Assembly (NCBI GenBank): GCA_046964515.1 | Contig: JBKUYM010000007.1 | Span: 1-64,000 of the forward strand | Origin: UMGS1663 sp046964515 | GTDB taxonomy: Bacteria; Bacillota; Clostridia; TANB77; CAG-508 | DNA length: 64,000 nt | Direction: 5' to 3' | In this document: piece by piece, positions 53,452 through 62,702 of the stretch | Numbering within the stretch: position 1 is the stretch's first letter | How the letters are laid out: every line of letters starts with the position of its first letter | Made by a program: the position numbers and the translations under genes | The notes under the pieces: generated by a model | Databases searched by the model: none | What the model was told of the DNA's origin: nothing | Seen by the model: only the letters and a program-made list of their open reading frames with translations

Positions 53452-54390
53452 ATGAGTTATCAAAAACAAACAAGTTGGAAAGAAATTCAAAGTTTTTTGC
53501 CAAAGTATTATCAATTAACAGAAACAACAATGCCAAAAGAAGAATATTGGGATTGGAAAGGAAATAAGATTCATTTAGATATATACGGTAATCCAAATGC
53601 CAAAGCAAAAGTTATATTATTTCACGGAGTAGGAACAAACGGAAGGCAAATGACAACAATTATAGGTAGACCACTTGCAGAAGATGGATTTGAAGTAATA
53701 GCACTAGATATGCCAATATATGGAGAAACTATTGTAAATAAAAAAATGACAATTAGTTTTTCTGATTGGGTTGAATGTGGAAATGATTATGTGAAATATG
53801 AACAATCAAAAGATGATAGACCAATCTTTTTATATGGATTATCAGCAGGAGGAATGGAAACATATTTTGTAGCAGAAAAAAATAAAAATATTAAAGGAAT
53901 TATTGGTATGACTTTCCTAGATCAAAGAGAAAAATTAGTTAGAATGACTACAACTAAAAATTGGTTTTGGGGAACATTTGGAACAGCACTTGCAAAAATG
54001 TCTTGTATGATGGGACTTTCAAAATTTAAAATGAAAATGAGTATATCTTCAAAAATGAATACATTATGCAATAATGAAAAAGCATTAAAAGCAATGATAA
54101 AAGACAAAACATCAGCTGGTAACAAAGTTAATATGAAATTTTTATCAGATTATATGACATACACTCCAGAAATAGAGCCAGAAAATTTTGATATTTGTCC
54201 TATACTTTTAACACAGCCAAAAAATGATAGATGGACACCTGAATTTTTAAGTGATATAGTTCTTAAAAAAATCAATAAAGTACCAGTAAAAAAAGTATTT
54301 TTAAGAGGTGGTAGCCACTATCCTATTGAAAAAGAAGCATTAGAAGACTTACATAAATATATTTTAGAATTTCTTAATGAAAATATTTAA
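53452..54390 (+). CDS. Alpha/beta hydrolase
   Basis: This 312-residue cytoplasmic serine hydrolase has VILFHGVGTNGRQM (oxyanion region). The nucleophile elbow is YGLSAGGMETYF, a GxSxG variant. The late segments LTQPKNDRWTPE (acid) and GGSHYPIEKEA (His) complete the triad. Short lid-like helices lie between. The substrate is unknown. It starts 14 bp after the Crp-like gene, with SD AGGAGG, and belongs to its operon. Confidence 0.87.
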   Translation: MSYQKQTSWKEIQSFLPKYYQLTETTMPKEEYWDWKGNKIHLDIYGNPNAKAKVILFHGVGTNGRQMTTIIGRPLAEDGFEVIALDMPIYGETIVNKKMTISFSDWVECGNDYVKYEQSKDDRPIFLYGLSAGGMETYFVAEKNKNIKGIIGMTFLDQREKLVRMTTTKNWFWGTFGTALAKMSCMMGLSKFKMKMSISSKMNTLCNNEKALKAMIKDKTSAGNKVNMKFLSDYMTYTPEIEPENFDICPILLTQPKNDRWTPEFLSDIVLKKINKVPVKKVFLRGGSHYPIEKEALEDLHKYILEFLNENI

Positions 54391-54416
54391 AGTTAGTTAA
54401 GAAAGGATTGATATAA

Positions 54417-55229
54417 ATGAAGGTAATTCTTATTACGGGTGCGAGTTCTGGAATAGGATTTGAAACATCAAGAAGTTTAGTAAAACAGGGACATAAAGTA
54501 TATGGAAGTGCAAGAAATCAAGATGATATGAAAAAATTAAAAGAAGATGGAATTATTCCATTAGAGCTAGATGTTACGAATGAAGATCAATGTAAAAATG
54601 CAATAGATACAATTATTAAAAGTGATGAAAGAATAGATGTATTAATAAACAATGCTGGATATGGTTTATTTGGAGCAATAGAAGATATTTGTATTGATAA
54701 GGCTAAATATCAATTTGAAGTAAATGTATTTGGACTAGCCAGATTAACTCAAAATGTACTTCCATATATGAGAAGACAAAAAAGCGGAAAAATAATCAAT
54801 ATATCTTCTATTGGTGGAAAACTAACATCGTTTATGGGAGGATGGTATCATGCAAGTAAATATGCTGTTGAATCATTTAGCGATGCTCTTAGAATGGAAG
54901 TTTCAAGTTTTGGCATAGATGTTGTATTAATAGAGCCAAGTGGAGTAAAAACAAATTGGTGGAAAATAGCAACAGAACATTTAAAACAAACTTCCAAAGG
55001 AGGAGCTTATGAAAAACAAGCAGAAAAAACGGTAAATGGAATGCTAAAATTAGGTAATAGTAAAATGATGGTTACACCAGAAAAAATAGCAAGAGCCATT
55101 ATAAAAGCAATAAATAGCAAGAAACTTAAAACACGATATGTTGTAGGTTTTGGGGGAAGAACACTTATATTTTTACATTGGATTTTACCTACTAGATGTT
55201 ATGATTGGATTGCAAAAAATGTAATGTAA
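54417..55229 (+). CDS. Short-chain dehydrogenase/reductase
   Basis: This 270-residue classical SDR has the cofactor motif LITGASSGIGFETSRSL with a following Arg typical of NADP preference (YGSARNQ). NNAGYGLFGAIED, the catalytic Ser in NISSIGGKL and Tyr/Lys in GWYHASKYAVESF are present. The C-terminal extension LKTRYVVGFGGRTLIFLHWILP is hydrophobic and typical of the YdfG/17-beta-HSD-like subgroup. It is the last gene of the Crp-like operon and probably acts on a lipid-like alcohol or ketone. Confidence 0.9.
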   Translation: MKVILITGASSGIGFETSRSLVKQGHKVYGSARNQDDMKKLKEDGIIPLELDVTNEDQCKNAIDTIIKSDERIDVLINNAGYGLFGAIEDICIDKAKYQFEVNVFGLARLTQNVLPYMRRQKSGKIINISSIGGKLTSFMGGWYHASKYAVESFSDALRMEVSSFGIDVVLIEPSGVKTNWWKIATEHLKQTSKGGAYEKQAEKTVNGMLKLGNSKMMVTPEKIARAIIKAINSKKLKTRYVVGFGGRTLIFLHWILPTRCYDWIAKNVM

Positions 55230-55433
55230 AATATATGATATTAGATGATGATTTATATATATAATCAAAATGGTATTAAGATTAATATGCATAAATAGTA
55301 AATTAATTATAAAATCTTATGTATATGCCTTTATATAAGGATTTTTTAAGTGTAATTACTTGTTTTTATCTAAAAATAATAATAAATATATAGCCAGAAA
55401 TAGTCAGTAATTTAAATGTATAGGAAACAGAAA

Positions 55434-55475
55434 AAAGGACATAGTAAATAATATTTTATGATTATGTCCTTTTAA
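55434..55475 (-). terminator. Terminator of the 99-aa minus-strand gene
   Basis: AAAAGGACATA (55434-55444) pairs with TATGTCCTTTT (55463-55473). Minus-strand transcription ends in a T run. The 55230-55433 stretch is AT-rich with nothing recognisable. Confidence 0.75.
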
Positions 55476-55771
55476 TAAGGAAATCTTTCGTACAAATAAC
55501 GAATAATAGCATCTACATTCTCAGAAGTAACATTAATAAAAAAATCTTTATCCATAGAAATCCACATATTAATCTTGTAATCTTCTTGGTTATCTATAAA
55601 AGAACCTACAATATCTGCTAATTCTACAGGATTTTCATAAACTTTTTTCCATTCTAAAGTCTGGGAATTTACCTCTTTAAAATGTTCTTTCTTTGAATTA
55701 TAAAAACGGTCTAAAAATTTAAAAATTTCACCTGCTTGATTACTATATAACTGAACCGAAGTATCATACAT
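55472..55771 (-). CDS. Hypothetical protein, 99 aa
   Basis: Not recognised. This small soluble alpha/beta protein reads LYSNQAGEIFKFLDRFYNS and ends DAIIRYLYERFPY. AAAGGAG lies upstream on the minus strand. A strand-rich middle (KINMWISMDKDFFINVT) suggests a compact domain. It is divergent from the lipoprotein gene. Confidence 0.7.
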   Translation of the reverse strand: MYDTSVQLYSNQAGEIFKFLDRFYNSKKEHFKEVNSQTLEWKKVYENPVELADIVGSFIDNQEDYKINMWISMDKDFFINVTSENVDAIIRYLYERFPY

Positions 55772-55876
55772 ATTTCAAATTCTCCTTTTCTATATTAGTA
55801 TAGAAAAAAAATTTATATCTATACTAGGAATAAAATCCAACTTTTTTTCTAATACTAAAAGAAAATGAGGTGAATT

Positions 55877-56833
55877 ATGAAAAAAATAAAAAATAATGGC
55901 TTAAAAATAACAGCATTTATGAGTATTCTATTATGTTTATTAATCTCTTTATCTGGATGTAGCACTACTACACAACAGGAAAACGGTGTAAATCAGAAAT
56001 TAGAAGAAGAAATCCGTTATTTAGATGATAAAATAGTTAGCATGCTAAACAAATTAAATCATATTCAATACAAGGGTTATGTGATTACAGAAGAGCAGAA
56101 CAAAACATCAGATAGTAAAAATACAGGAAGTAATGATTCTAATAGTGATAGCTCACAAGGTGACTCAAGTGGGGGAAAATCTTCTTCAGGTGGAGAAAGT
56201 AGCTCTTCTGGAAGTTCTTCTGAAGGTTCTTCTTCTCAGAGTCAAGAAGGAAAAGAAAGCTCTGGTAGTTATACCAAATATGGGGTAAGAGAAACGGGTA
56301 TATTAACAGGAGAACAAAAACAAATAGATTGGTCAGATTTGAAAAATACCATAGAATCTTTATATTCTACATGGACAACAATATTAGTTGACTTGCACAG
56401 TGCACAAATCGAAAATCAAGACATCCTAAATTTTAGTACTTTAATGGACCAAACAATTACTGCTATAAAGAAAGAAGATAAACAACAAACATTAGTACTC
56501 TTAACGAATTTGTACGCTTATTTACCAAAATATACAGAACAATATACAAAAGATACAGATAAAACCAATGTATTATACACAAAATACTATATTTTAACTT
56601 CTTATGTTTTGCTAGAACAGGATAAATGGGATGAAATGCAAAACGCTATCAGCCAAGCACAAACCTATTTTTCAAATTTGATTAATAAAGTAAGTGATAA
56701 TCAAGAAAACCAAACACAATTAAGTAAAATTTATGTGTTATTAAATGAAATGAATGGTGCCATATCAGTGAAAGATAAAGATGTCTATTATATCAAGTAC
56801 AAAACACTGATGGAAAACATTTCCCGTATTTAA
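55877..56833 (+). CDS. Lipoprotein with Ser/Gly-rich linker
   Basis: This 318-residue surface lipoprotein has signal helix FMSILLCLLISLSGC with lipobox LSGC (Cys about residue 28). A coiled region follows, then a low-complexity Ser/Gly linker at about 80-130, and a helical C-terminal domain of about 180 residues (QAQTYFSNLINKVSDN). Heptad-like patterns suggest a helical bundle. Function unknown. Its stop codon abuts repeat copy 3. SD GAGGTG. Confidence 0.82.
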   Translation: MKKIKNNGLKITAFMSILLCLLISLSGCSTTTQQENGVNQKLEEEIRYLDDKIVSMLNKLNHIQYKGYVITEEQNKTSDSKNTGSNDSNSDSSQGDSSGGKSSSGGESSSSGSSSEGSSSQSQEGKESSGSYTKYGVRETGILTGEQKQIDWSDLKNTIESLYSTWTTILVDLHSAQIENQDILNFSTLMDQTITAIKKEDKQQTLVLLTNLYAYLPKYTEQYTKDTDKTNVLYTKYYILTSYVLLEQDKWDEMQNAISQAQTYFSNLINKVSDNQENQTQLSKIYVLLNEMNGAISVKDKDVYYIKYKTLMENISRI

Positions 56834-56881
56834 TGTCCTTTGGGGACGTTGATGGATGGACATTTTTGTCCTTTTGGGACA
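56834..56881 (+). repeat. 48-bp hairpin repeat, copy 3
   Basis: It begins directly after the lipoprotein TAA with TGTCCTTTGGGGACGTTGAT and ends TTTTGGGACA. It matches copy 1 at all but a few positions, 47 kb away. Confidence 0.9.
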
Positions 56882-56912
56882 CTGATAGAAAAATGGGGAA
56901 GAAATGAAAAAC

Positions 56913-56941
56913 TTGACTTATTAAAAAAGAAGTATTAAAAT
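56913..56941 (+). promoter_or_regulatory. Promoter of rnpB
   Basis: TTGACT (56913-56918), a 17-nt spacer, and TAAAAT (56936-56941), giving a start near the P1 helix at 56950. Confidence 0.8.
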
Positions 56942-56949
56942 AGAAATAT

Positions 56950-57300
56950 AAGTAAATTGAATAGTCGCGTATAGCAAAGTTGAAAAACTGCGTACGAGGA
57001 AAGTCCGGGCTCCATAGAGCAAAGATGCTAGATAACGTCTAGTGAGGGTAACCTTAAGGAAAGTGCAACAGAAAATAACCGCCTTGTAAAAGGTAAGGAT
57101 GAAAAGGCGAGGTAAGAGCTCACCACTTCTATGGTGACATAGAGGGTTTGTGTAAACCCCATCTGGAGCAACGCCGTAACTTAGGAAAATAAGATGGCTC
57201 GTCTTTTTCCATACATAGTTATGGGGGCTTTGAGTCCTATAGCAATATAGGAAGTAGATAAATGACTATTCACGACAGAACCCGGCTTATAGATTTACTT
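56950..57300 (+). ncRNA. rnpB: RNase P RNA
   Basis: This is the catalytic RNA of RNase P, which matures tRNA 5' ends. Conserved blocks are GAGGAAAGTCCGGGCTC (about 56996-57012), ACAGAAAATAACCGCC, and ACAGAACCCGGCTTATAG near the 3' end. P1 pairs AAGTAAAT (56950) with ATTTACTT (57293-57300), and P2 pairs AATAGTC with GACTATT. About 350 nt is the normal bacterial size; the ancestral A type fits best. Confidence 0.95.
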
Positions 57301-57312
57301 ATATATGGAGAA

Positions 57313-57340
57313 GGATAGGTTTAACCCTATCTTTTTTCTT
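57313..57340. terminator. Terminator of rnpB
   Basis: GATAGGTTTAACCCTATC hairpin followed by TTTTTTCTTTT; it abuts the convergent pseudouridine synthase gene. Confidence 0.8.
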
Positions 57341-58237
57341 TTAATTATTATTAAAAAAACATTGCATATCTTTTGGAATCGGTGCTGTATATTCTACAAG
57401 TTGATGATGAATGGGATGATAGAAACAACACTTATAGCTATGCAGAGCTTGTCTATTAATCAAAGGAGAAGGTAGTCCATATAGAGTATCTCCTAATAAA
57501 GGATGTAAGCAATAAGCCATATGCACACGAATTTGATGTGTTCTACCAGTTTCTAATTGACAAGATACAATAGAAATTGGAAAATTTTGAACATAGGATT
57601 CTTGTATCACCTGGTAATGTGTTATAGCTTGTTGACCGCTTGCATCTATTTGACGTTCCATAATACTTCTTGCTTTCCTAGCAATTGGTGCACAAATACT
57701 ACCTTGCTTTTGTGTAAATATACCTTCTACAATTGTTAAATACTCTTTTTGAAATTGTCCATTATGCATTTGACGGATAAGAGATTCTTGTACATATTCA
57801 TTTTTAGCAAAAATGACAAGGCCAGTTGTATCGCGGTCAATACGATTAACGGGTCTTATCTTCTTTAATAAACCAATGGAATCAAAATAATAGCGAACAC
57901 CATTTGACAAACTATCTTCATAATGATAGCAAGAAGGGTGAACGGGAATACCGGCAGGTTTATTGATAACCAGATAACACTCGTCTTCATATAAAATAGA
58001 AAGTGGCATATGGATAGGTACTATATTTTCAGTATCTTCTATTTGCTCAAAGGATACACAAATAGTATCTCCCCATGTTACAGATTGAGAAACAGTGCAA
58101 ATCGTGTCATTCCTATAAATAGATTGAGTTTGTTTCAATTTTGTTAATAATCTTTTTGAGATTTTAAATTGTGATAAAAGCACTTCTTTTACACTAGTAT
58201 AGGTATCTTTTTTTTGAATACAATAAGTAAGTTTCAT
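57341..58237 (-). CDS. RluA-family pseudouridine synthase
   Basis: This 298-residue RNA pseudouridine synthase has an N-terminal S4-like domain (VLLSQFKISKRLLTKLKQ) and the catalytic core with VNRIDRDTTGLVIFAKN. In the core the Asp of the HRLDxxTSG-type motif is kept. ETGRTHQIRVHMAYCLHPLLGD is the second family signature. The RNA target (23S rRNA or tRNA) cannot be assigned. AAAGGAA precedes the start on the minus strand. It runs against rnpB. Confidence 0.92.
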   Translation of the reverse strand: MKLTYCIQKKDTYTSVKEVLLSQFKISKRLLTKLKQTQSIYRNDTICTVSQSVTWGDTICVSFEQIEDTENIVPIHMPLSILYEDECYLVINKPAGIPVHPSCYHYEDSLSNGVRYYFDSIGLLKKIRPVNRIDRDTTGLVIFAKNEYVQESLIRQMHNGQFQKEYLTIVEGIFTQKQGSICAPIARKARSIMERQIDASGQQAITHYQVIQESYVQNFPISIVSCQLETGRTHQIRVHMAYCLHPLLGDTLYGLPSPLINRQALHSYKCCFYHPIHHQLVEYTAPIPKDMQCFFNNN

Positions 58238-58290
58238 TTTCTAATTTTCCTTTATAGATAAATTTATTTTATTTTATCATAAAAATACCT

Positions 58291-58319
58291 TGTATAAAAG
58301 GGATTATTCTCTTATAATA
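58291..58319 (+). promoter_or_regulatory. Promoter of the pentapeptide-repeat gene
   Basis: TTGTAT (58291-58296), a 17-nt spacer, and TATAAT (58314-58319). Confidence 0.75.
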
Positions 58320-58355
58320 AAAATAAAAGAAAAAAGTAGAAAAGAGGCTAAGAAA

Positions 58356-59003
58356 ATGTCTATTATGAAACCCATGTTAATGATAGAAAAGTTACAAGAG
58401 GTAACTGATTTGCAAGGATTCATAACACAAGCTATTTTGAAAGAAGAAGATATTCAAAATAGAAAGTTTATAGACGGTATACAACGTATAGAGGTACAAA
58501 AAATTGAAATAGAAAAAACCATGTTTCAGCATTGCAAATGTCTAAATAGTGTTTTCCATCATACGATTTTTAGTGATGTGATTTTTGAAGACTGCGATTT
58601 TTCTAATACTAATTTTGCTAGTTGTTCTTTTGTACGTGTTACCTTCCAAAATTGTAAGTTAATTGGTAGTAATTTTACAGAAGCTATGTTGTATCAAGTT
58701 TATATAAAATCCTGTAATATGCGTTATAGTAACTTTACAAATAGCCATTTGAAGGAAGTAAAATTTTTAGAAACCATATTAGAAAATAGTAATTTTGAGT
58801 CTTTGACAAATAAGAAATTTTCTTTTGAAAATTGTAATTTAATAGCTGCAAGCTTTTTTGGAACTAGTTTGCAAACAATTGACTTTTCTGATTCTGAAAT
58901 TGCGGGTATCACTGTGGGGGTAGAAGATATTAAGGGTGCGATTGTTAATACTATGCAAGCTTTAGAACTTTCTAAATTATTAGGTATAAAAATAAAAGAA
59001 TAG
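58356..59003 (+). CDS. Pentapeptide-repeat protein
   Basis: The 215-residue protein is built of right-handed beta-helix pentapeptide repeats, A(D/N)LxX-like. Visible units include FEDCDFSNTNFASCSFVRVT, FQNCKLIGSNFTEAMLYQVY and MRYSNFTNSHLKEVKFLE. I start at ATG 58356 with AAAAGAGG upstream; the longer frame overlaps the promoter region. The family includes gyrase-protecting proteins (Qnr/MfpA), but this member cannot be assigned. The ferredoxin-like gene follows after 18 bp. Confidence 0.88.
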   Translation: MSIMKPMLMIEKLQEVTDLQGFITQAILKEEDIQNRKFIDGIQRIEVQKIEIEKTMFQHCKCLNSVFHHTIFSDVIFEDCDFSNTNFASCSFVRVTFQNCKLIGSNFTEAMLYQVYIKSCNMRYSNFTNSHLKEVKFLETILENSNFESLTNKKFSFENCNLIAASFFGTSLQTIDFSDSEIAGITVGVEDIKGAIVNTMQALELSKLLGIKIKE

Positions 59004-59021
59004 ATGGAAAGGAGAAAGCAT

Positions 59022-59210
59022 ATGGATAAAAAATTAAGAATAGTCATAGAAAACTGTCCACAAAATCATAAATGCCCTGCTGTAAATGTTTGTCCAGTAG
59101 GAGCCTTAAGTCAAAAAGATTTTGAAATACCTAAAATAGATAATGTTAAATGTATTAGATGTGGTAAATGTTCAAATTTTTGTCCTAAAAAGGCATTAGT
59201 ATTAGAATAA
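59022..59210 (+). CDS. Small 4Fe-4S ferredoxin-like protein
   Basis: The 62-residue protein has a complete CxxCxxCxxxCP site (CIRCGKCSNFCPKKAL) and a second Cys set (NCPQNHKCPAVNVCPVGAL), so it can bind one or two clusters. This is the size of bacterial 2[4Fe-4S]-type electron carriers, though the first set has non-classical spacing. I start at ATG 59022 with AAAGGAG 7 bases upstream. Electron partner unknown. Confidence 0.85.
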   Translation: MDKKLRIVIENCPQNHKCPAVNVCPVGALSQKDFEIPKIDNVKCIRCGKCSNFCPKKALVLE

Positions 59211-59301
59211 AAATAGATGATAACTTGTTCATTATTTACTTTTGTGATACTATATAAACATCAGTAATTTACTACTCAAATTAAATTTTTAAGGAGGATA
59301 T

Positions 59302-59556
59302 ATGGAAGAAAGAATAGTAAAACCCTTTACAATGTGGAGACATTTTAAAGGAACAAGAGCTTTTGTAATTACCGTAGCTAAACATAGTGAAACGGGAGAA
59401 AAATTAGTAGTATATCGTTGTATGGATAATAATGGAAAAACAAACCATACAGATGGAATTTATGCAAGACCCTTAGAGATGTTCCTATCAGAAGTAGACC
59501 ATGAAAAATATCCAGATGCAACTCAAAAATATCGTTTTGAAGAAATAATAGATTAA
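59302..59556 (+). CDS. DUF1653-like protein
   Basis: This 84-residue small domain has the DUF1653 pattern: WRHFKGTRAFVITVAKHSET, VVYRCMDNNG, IYARPLEMFLSEVDHEKYP and a terminal RFEEI. It is a compact beta fold that usually occurs alone; function unknown. SD AAGGAGG. A terminator follows. Confidence 0.85.
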   Translation: MEERIVKPFTMWRHFKGTRAFVITVAKHSETGEKLVVYRCMDNNGKTNHTDGIYARPLEMFLSEVDHEKYPDATQKYRFEEIID

Positions 59557-59604
59557 TACATGCTCTATAAAATGAAAGACACAAAGAATTACATATGAAC
59601 ATTG

Positions 59605-59640
59605 TAAAAAGTACTTAATGATTATTAGGTACTTTTTATT
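59605..59640 (+). terminator. Terminator
   Basis: AAAAAGTACTTAAT-GATT-ATTAGGTACTTTTT hairpin, then ATTT. Confidence 0.85.
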
Positions 59641-59721
59641 TATTAAAGAAATAAAATTGTAAATCACATATTATTTAATATAAGCAAATCCTTTAATTTA
59701 GTGGATTTCTTTTGTTTTCTA

Positions 59722-59730
59722 TGATATAAT
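59722..59730 (+). promoter_or_regulatory. Extended -10 promoter of the LPQTG gene
   Basis: TG at 59722-59723 and TATAAT at 59725-59730. The -35 (TGGATT at 59702) is poor. Confidence 0.55.
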
Positions 59731-59762
59731 TCTTTAATTACGAAGAAAGGATGGAAGAAGTT

Positions 59763-62618
59763 ATGAAAAGAATGAAAAAATGTAGTGTAATCATAGGCTT
59801 TATAATTGTTTTTCTAATACAAAGTCTATATTTACCGATTATGAGTTTGGCAAAAGAAGATAATGCTATTAGTTTGGATGTTACTTTGTATAGAGATAGC
59901 AAGGATCCTAATAAAATTCAAATTAAAGCAATAGATACACAATATAAAATCACCATTTTAAAATATGTTCATAGGGCAGTTAGTTTAAATGAAATTTCTT
60001 ATTTTGAGGAAGAACATAGTGACATATACACCTTTCCTATAACGCCCAGTATGCAAATAGAAGAAAGTTTTATTCTAAATGGTTATGGTACTTATACAGT
60101 CTATGCAAAAAATGAGTATGGAAATCGTTTCTTAAGTAGAATAACCATAAAAGACCCTATGCAAGTACCGCAATTATCGGTTAGTCAAGAAGAAGAGGAG
60201 CCTTTTTCTATACATATTAAAGCAACTAGTCAAAGCGGAAAAAAATTAAACACTTTAAAGATTGCTAAGAAAAATGACTATCAGGAGATAATTGATTTTA
60301 AAAGTCAAGGAATGGATATTCCTTTTACAAGTGCTATGCAAATAGACATGGTGTACACGCAAATTGTACAAACCGGCATTTATGCCTTATATGTTGCTGA
60401 TGAAGAGGGAAACAGTGCTACTACTACACTTTATGTTTCAGAACAAAAAACCCCTATTACTTTAAATGTTTCTTCAATGGAGGCTAATCGAAATATACAA
60501 ATACAGGTATCTGATGCCATTAGTAATATTACCACTATTAAGATTGCGAAGAAAGAAGAAATTACGGATTTTGATGATTTCCAAACCAAAGGTATTACAT
60601 TACCAATTACACCAGCAAAAGAGGTAAATACTAATTATACAATCCCAGAGGATGGAACTTATGTAATTTATGTAAAAGACGAAGTAGGTTATCAAAAAAT
60701 GTTACAAAAACGATTTGCCTCAGAAGAAAAAGTGATGAATATTGTAGTTAAACAAGATGCCACTAATCCGAGTCAATTAGCAATTACAGCCAATAATACC
60801 ATTACTAATATTATAGAAATGAAAGTAGCTATAGGAGACGATATTACTATAGATTATTTTGAACAAAAAGGAGAACCTCTTTCTATTATTCCTGGAAAAA
60901 CAGTGGTTGCTAATTATCAGTTACAGGAAAATGCCATTTTAAATGTATACGTAAAAGATGAAGATGGTTATAGCTATATGCTTTCTAAAGCAATAACAGG
61001 TATTGATGAATCATTACCACCGCAAGCGCCTAGCATTTCATTAGCACAAAATATAGAAAATCCCAAACAGATAGATGTATTCGTACGTGGTTTAGATGCC
61101 TATATTAGAAAAGTAAAATGGGCAATTGGTAAACAAAATGTTTCCTATTTTGAGACCAATGGTACACAGATTGGTACAGAATCTGTTGGAAAAATTGTAC
61201 AAACCCATTTTTCGATTTCTAGCATAGGTATTTATACGGTATATGCCATAGATAATAATGGAAAAGAAACAGTAGAATATATTCAAATTCATAGCATAGA
61301 AGAGCCAGTTGTCCCAGATAATATAAAGCCTACTATTACAGGCGTAGAAGATAATGGTATCTATACAAACAATGTAACGCCCATTTCACAAGACGAACAT
61401 TTAAAACAAGTTAAGTTAACAAAGGATGGACAAATAATTGCTAATTATACAAATGGAATTGTTCTTTCCGAAGAAGGGGTTTATCAACTAACAGCAATAG
61501 ATGAATCTGCTAATGAGACAACGGTATGTTTTACTATTGATAAAACACCACCACAAATAATAACCAAAATAGAGCCACCAGAAAATAAGCAAGTAAATGT
61601 AGAAATCCAGATAGAGGAGAAAACAACTTCTCTTAAAATGATAAAAGTAGCTGAAGGAAAACAAGAAGAAGGCTATTTTAAAGAAAATGGAGAACAAATA
61701 GAAATTACTGCTGGACAAAAAACGATAGTTGCTAATTGGCCGATTACCCAAAATGGTATCTATACGATTTATACACAAGATATGCCTGGTAATGTGGCTG
61801 TTTATTCCTTTGAAATTACAACGCTTATAGAAGATTCTAAGCCAACACCTTCTGAAGATAAAACACCGCCAACTATAGTTGTCCATAAACAACTAGTGGA
61901 TAATAACCAAAAAGTAGAAGTTACTTTGAAAATAACAGATACCCAATCTTCTATTGCCAAAGCAAAAGTAGCTGTGGGAAAACAAGAACTTGCTTATTTT
62001 GAAAAATCAGGTGAAATTTTAGAATTAGCTAAAGACATAAATACTGCTACAGTTACCTTTGGTATATTACAAAATGGTTGGTATACAATTTATGCAGAAG
62101 ATGAAGCGGCAAATAGTACCATAAAACAAATAGAAATTACACAGATTGAAAAAGAAGAAGAACAAAAGCCAACTCCAGATATAACACCTCCTACTATTTT
62201 AGGAGTAAAAGATAACCACCTATATGAGCAAACCGTAACACCAGTTATTCAAGATGAAAATCTTTTACAGGTAAGTTTAACTAAAGATGGAAAAGTAGTA
62301 GAAGATTACAAAAATGGAGATACCATTACAGGAAAAGGAAAATATGTATTAACAGCTATTGATAAGGCAGGAAATAAAACGGTAGTTACTTTTACAATTA
62401 TAAGTTCAGAAAAGCCAAATATTCATACTAATGCAACAGGAAACAACAATCAAACAAATGGAAACACAACTACAGAAAATAATCAAAATTCATTAGTAGA
62501 CAATACAGCAAGTGGTAGATTACCGCAAACAGGAGAGTCTTTGTATTTAGGTCTTGCTATTTGCTTTGTTAGTGTGATAGCAGTTTATGCATATTGTAAA
62601 TATAAAAAAATGAAATAA
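59763..62618 (+). CDS. Sortase-anchored multi-repeat surface protein (LPQTG)
   Basis: This 951-residue wall protein has a signal peptide (about residues 8-30, SVIIGFIIVFLIQSLYLPI). Seven units of about 75-90 residues share ITxxKVAxGKQExxYFExNG, an ITPxK-type turn, then NGxYTIYxxDxxGN. Two Ig-like units of another kind (GVEDNGIYTNNVTPISQDEH and GVKDNHLYEQTVTPVIQDEN) interrupt the series. An Asn/Thr linker and the sorting signal LPQTGESLYLGLAICFVSVI with a Lys-rich tail follow. I start at ATG 59763, since ATG 59751 abuts the AAAGG. Probably an adhesin or stalk; ligand unknown. No sortase gene is in the window. Confidence 0.92.
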   Translation: MKRMKKCSVIIGFIIVFLIQSLYLPIMSLAKEDNAISLDVTLYRDSKDPNKIQIKAIDTQYKITILKYVHRAVSLNEISYFEEEHSDIYTFPITPSMQIEESFILNGYGTYTVYAKNEYGNRFLSRITIKDPMQVPQLSVSQEEEEPFSIHIKATSQSGKKLNTLKIAKKNDYQEIIDFKSQGMDIPFTSAMQIDMVYTQIVQTGIYALYVADEEGNSATTTLYVSEQKTPITLNVSSMEANRNIQIQVSDAISNITTIKIAKKEEITDFDDFQTKGITLPITPAKEVNTNYTIPEDGTYVIYVKDEVGYQKMLQKRFASEEKVMNIVVKQDATNPSQLAITANNTITNIIEMKVAIGDDITIDYFEQKGEPLSIIPGKTVVANYQLQENAILNVYVKDEDGYSYMLSKAITGIDESLPPQAPSISLAQNIENPKQIDVFVRGLDAYIRKVKWAIGKQNVSYFETNGTQIGTESVGKIVQTHFSISSIGIYTVYAIDNNGKETVEYIQIHSIEEPVVPDNIKPTITGVEDNGIYTNNVTPISQDEHLKQVKLTKDGQIIANYTNGIVLSEEGVYQLTAIDESANETTVCFTIDKTPPQIITKIEPPENKQVNVEIQIEEKTTSLKMIKVAEGKQEEGYFKENGEQIEITAGQKTIVANWPITQNGIYTIYTQDMPGNVAVYSFEITTLIEDSKPTPSEDKTPPTIVVHKQLVDNNQKVEVTLKITDTQSSIAKAKVAVGKQELAYFEKSGEILELAKDINTATVTFGILQNGWYTIYAEDEAANSTIKQIEITQIEKEEEQKPTPDITPPTILGVKDNHLYEQTVTPVIQDENLLQVSLTKDGKVVEDYKNGDTITGKGKYVLTAIDKAGNKTVVTFTIISSEKPNIHTNATGNNNQTNGNTTTENNQNSLVDNTASGRLPQTGESLYLGLAICFVSVIAVYAYCKYKKMK

Positions 62619-62663
62619 AATCTGTAATAACCAATAAATTTATATAAAATAAGAACCACTTTA

Positions 62664-62702
62664 AACCATCTCTCATATTATCCTGTAAGAGGTGGTTTTT
62701 TT
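62664..62702 (+). terminator. Terminator hairpin overlapping the cwlJ-like ribosome site
   Basis: AACCATCTCT (62664-62673) pairs with AGAGGTGGTT (62688-62697), then TTTTT. The right arm is also the only SD-like sequence (AGAGGTGG) for the next gene. Confidence 0.8.
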
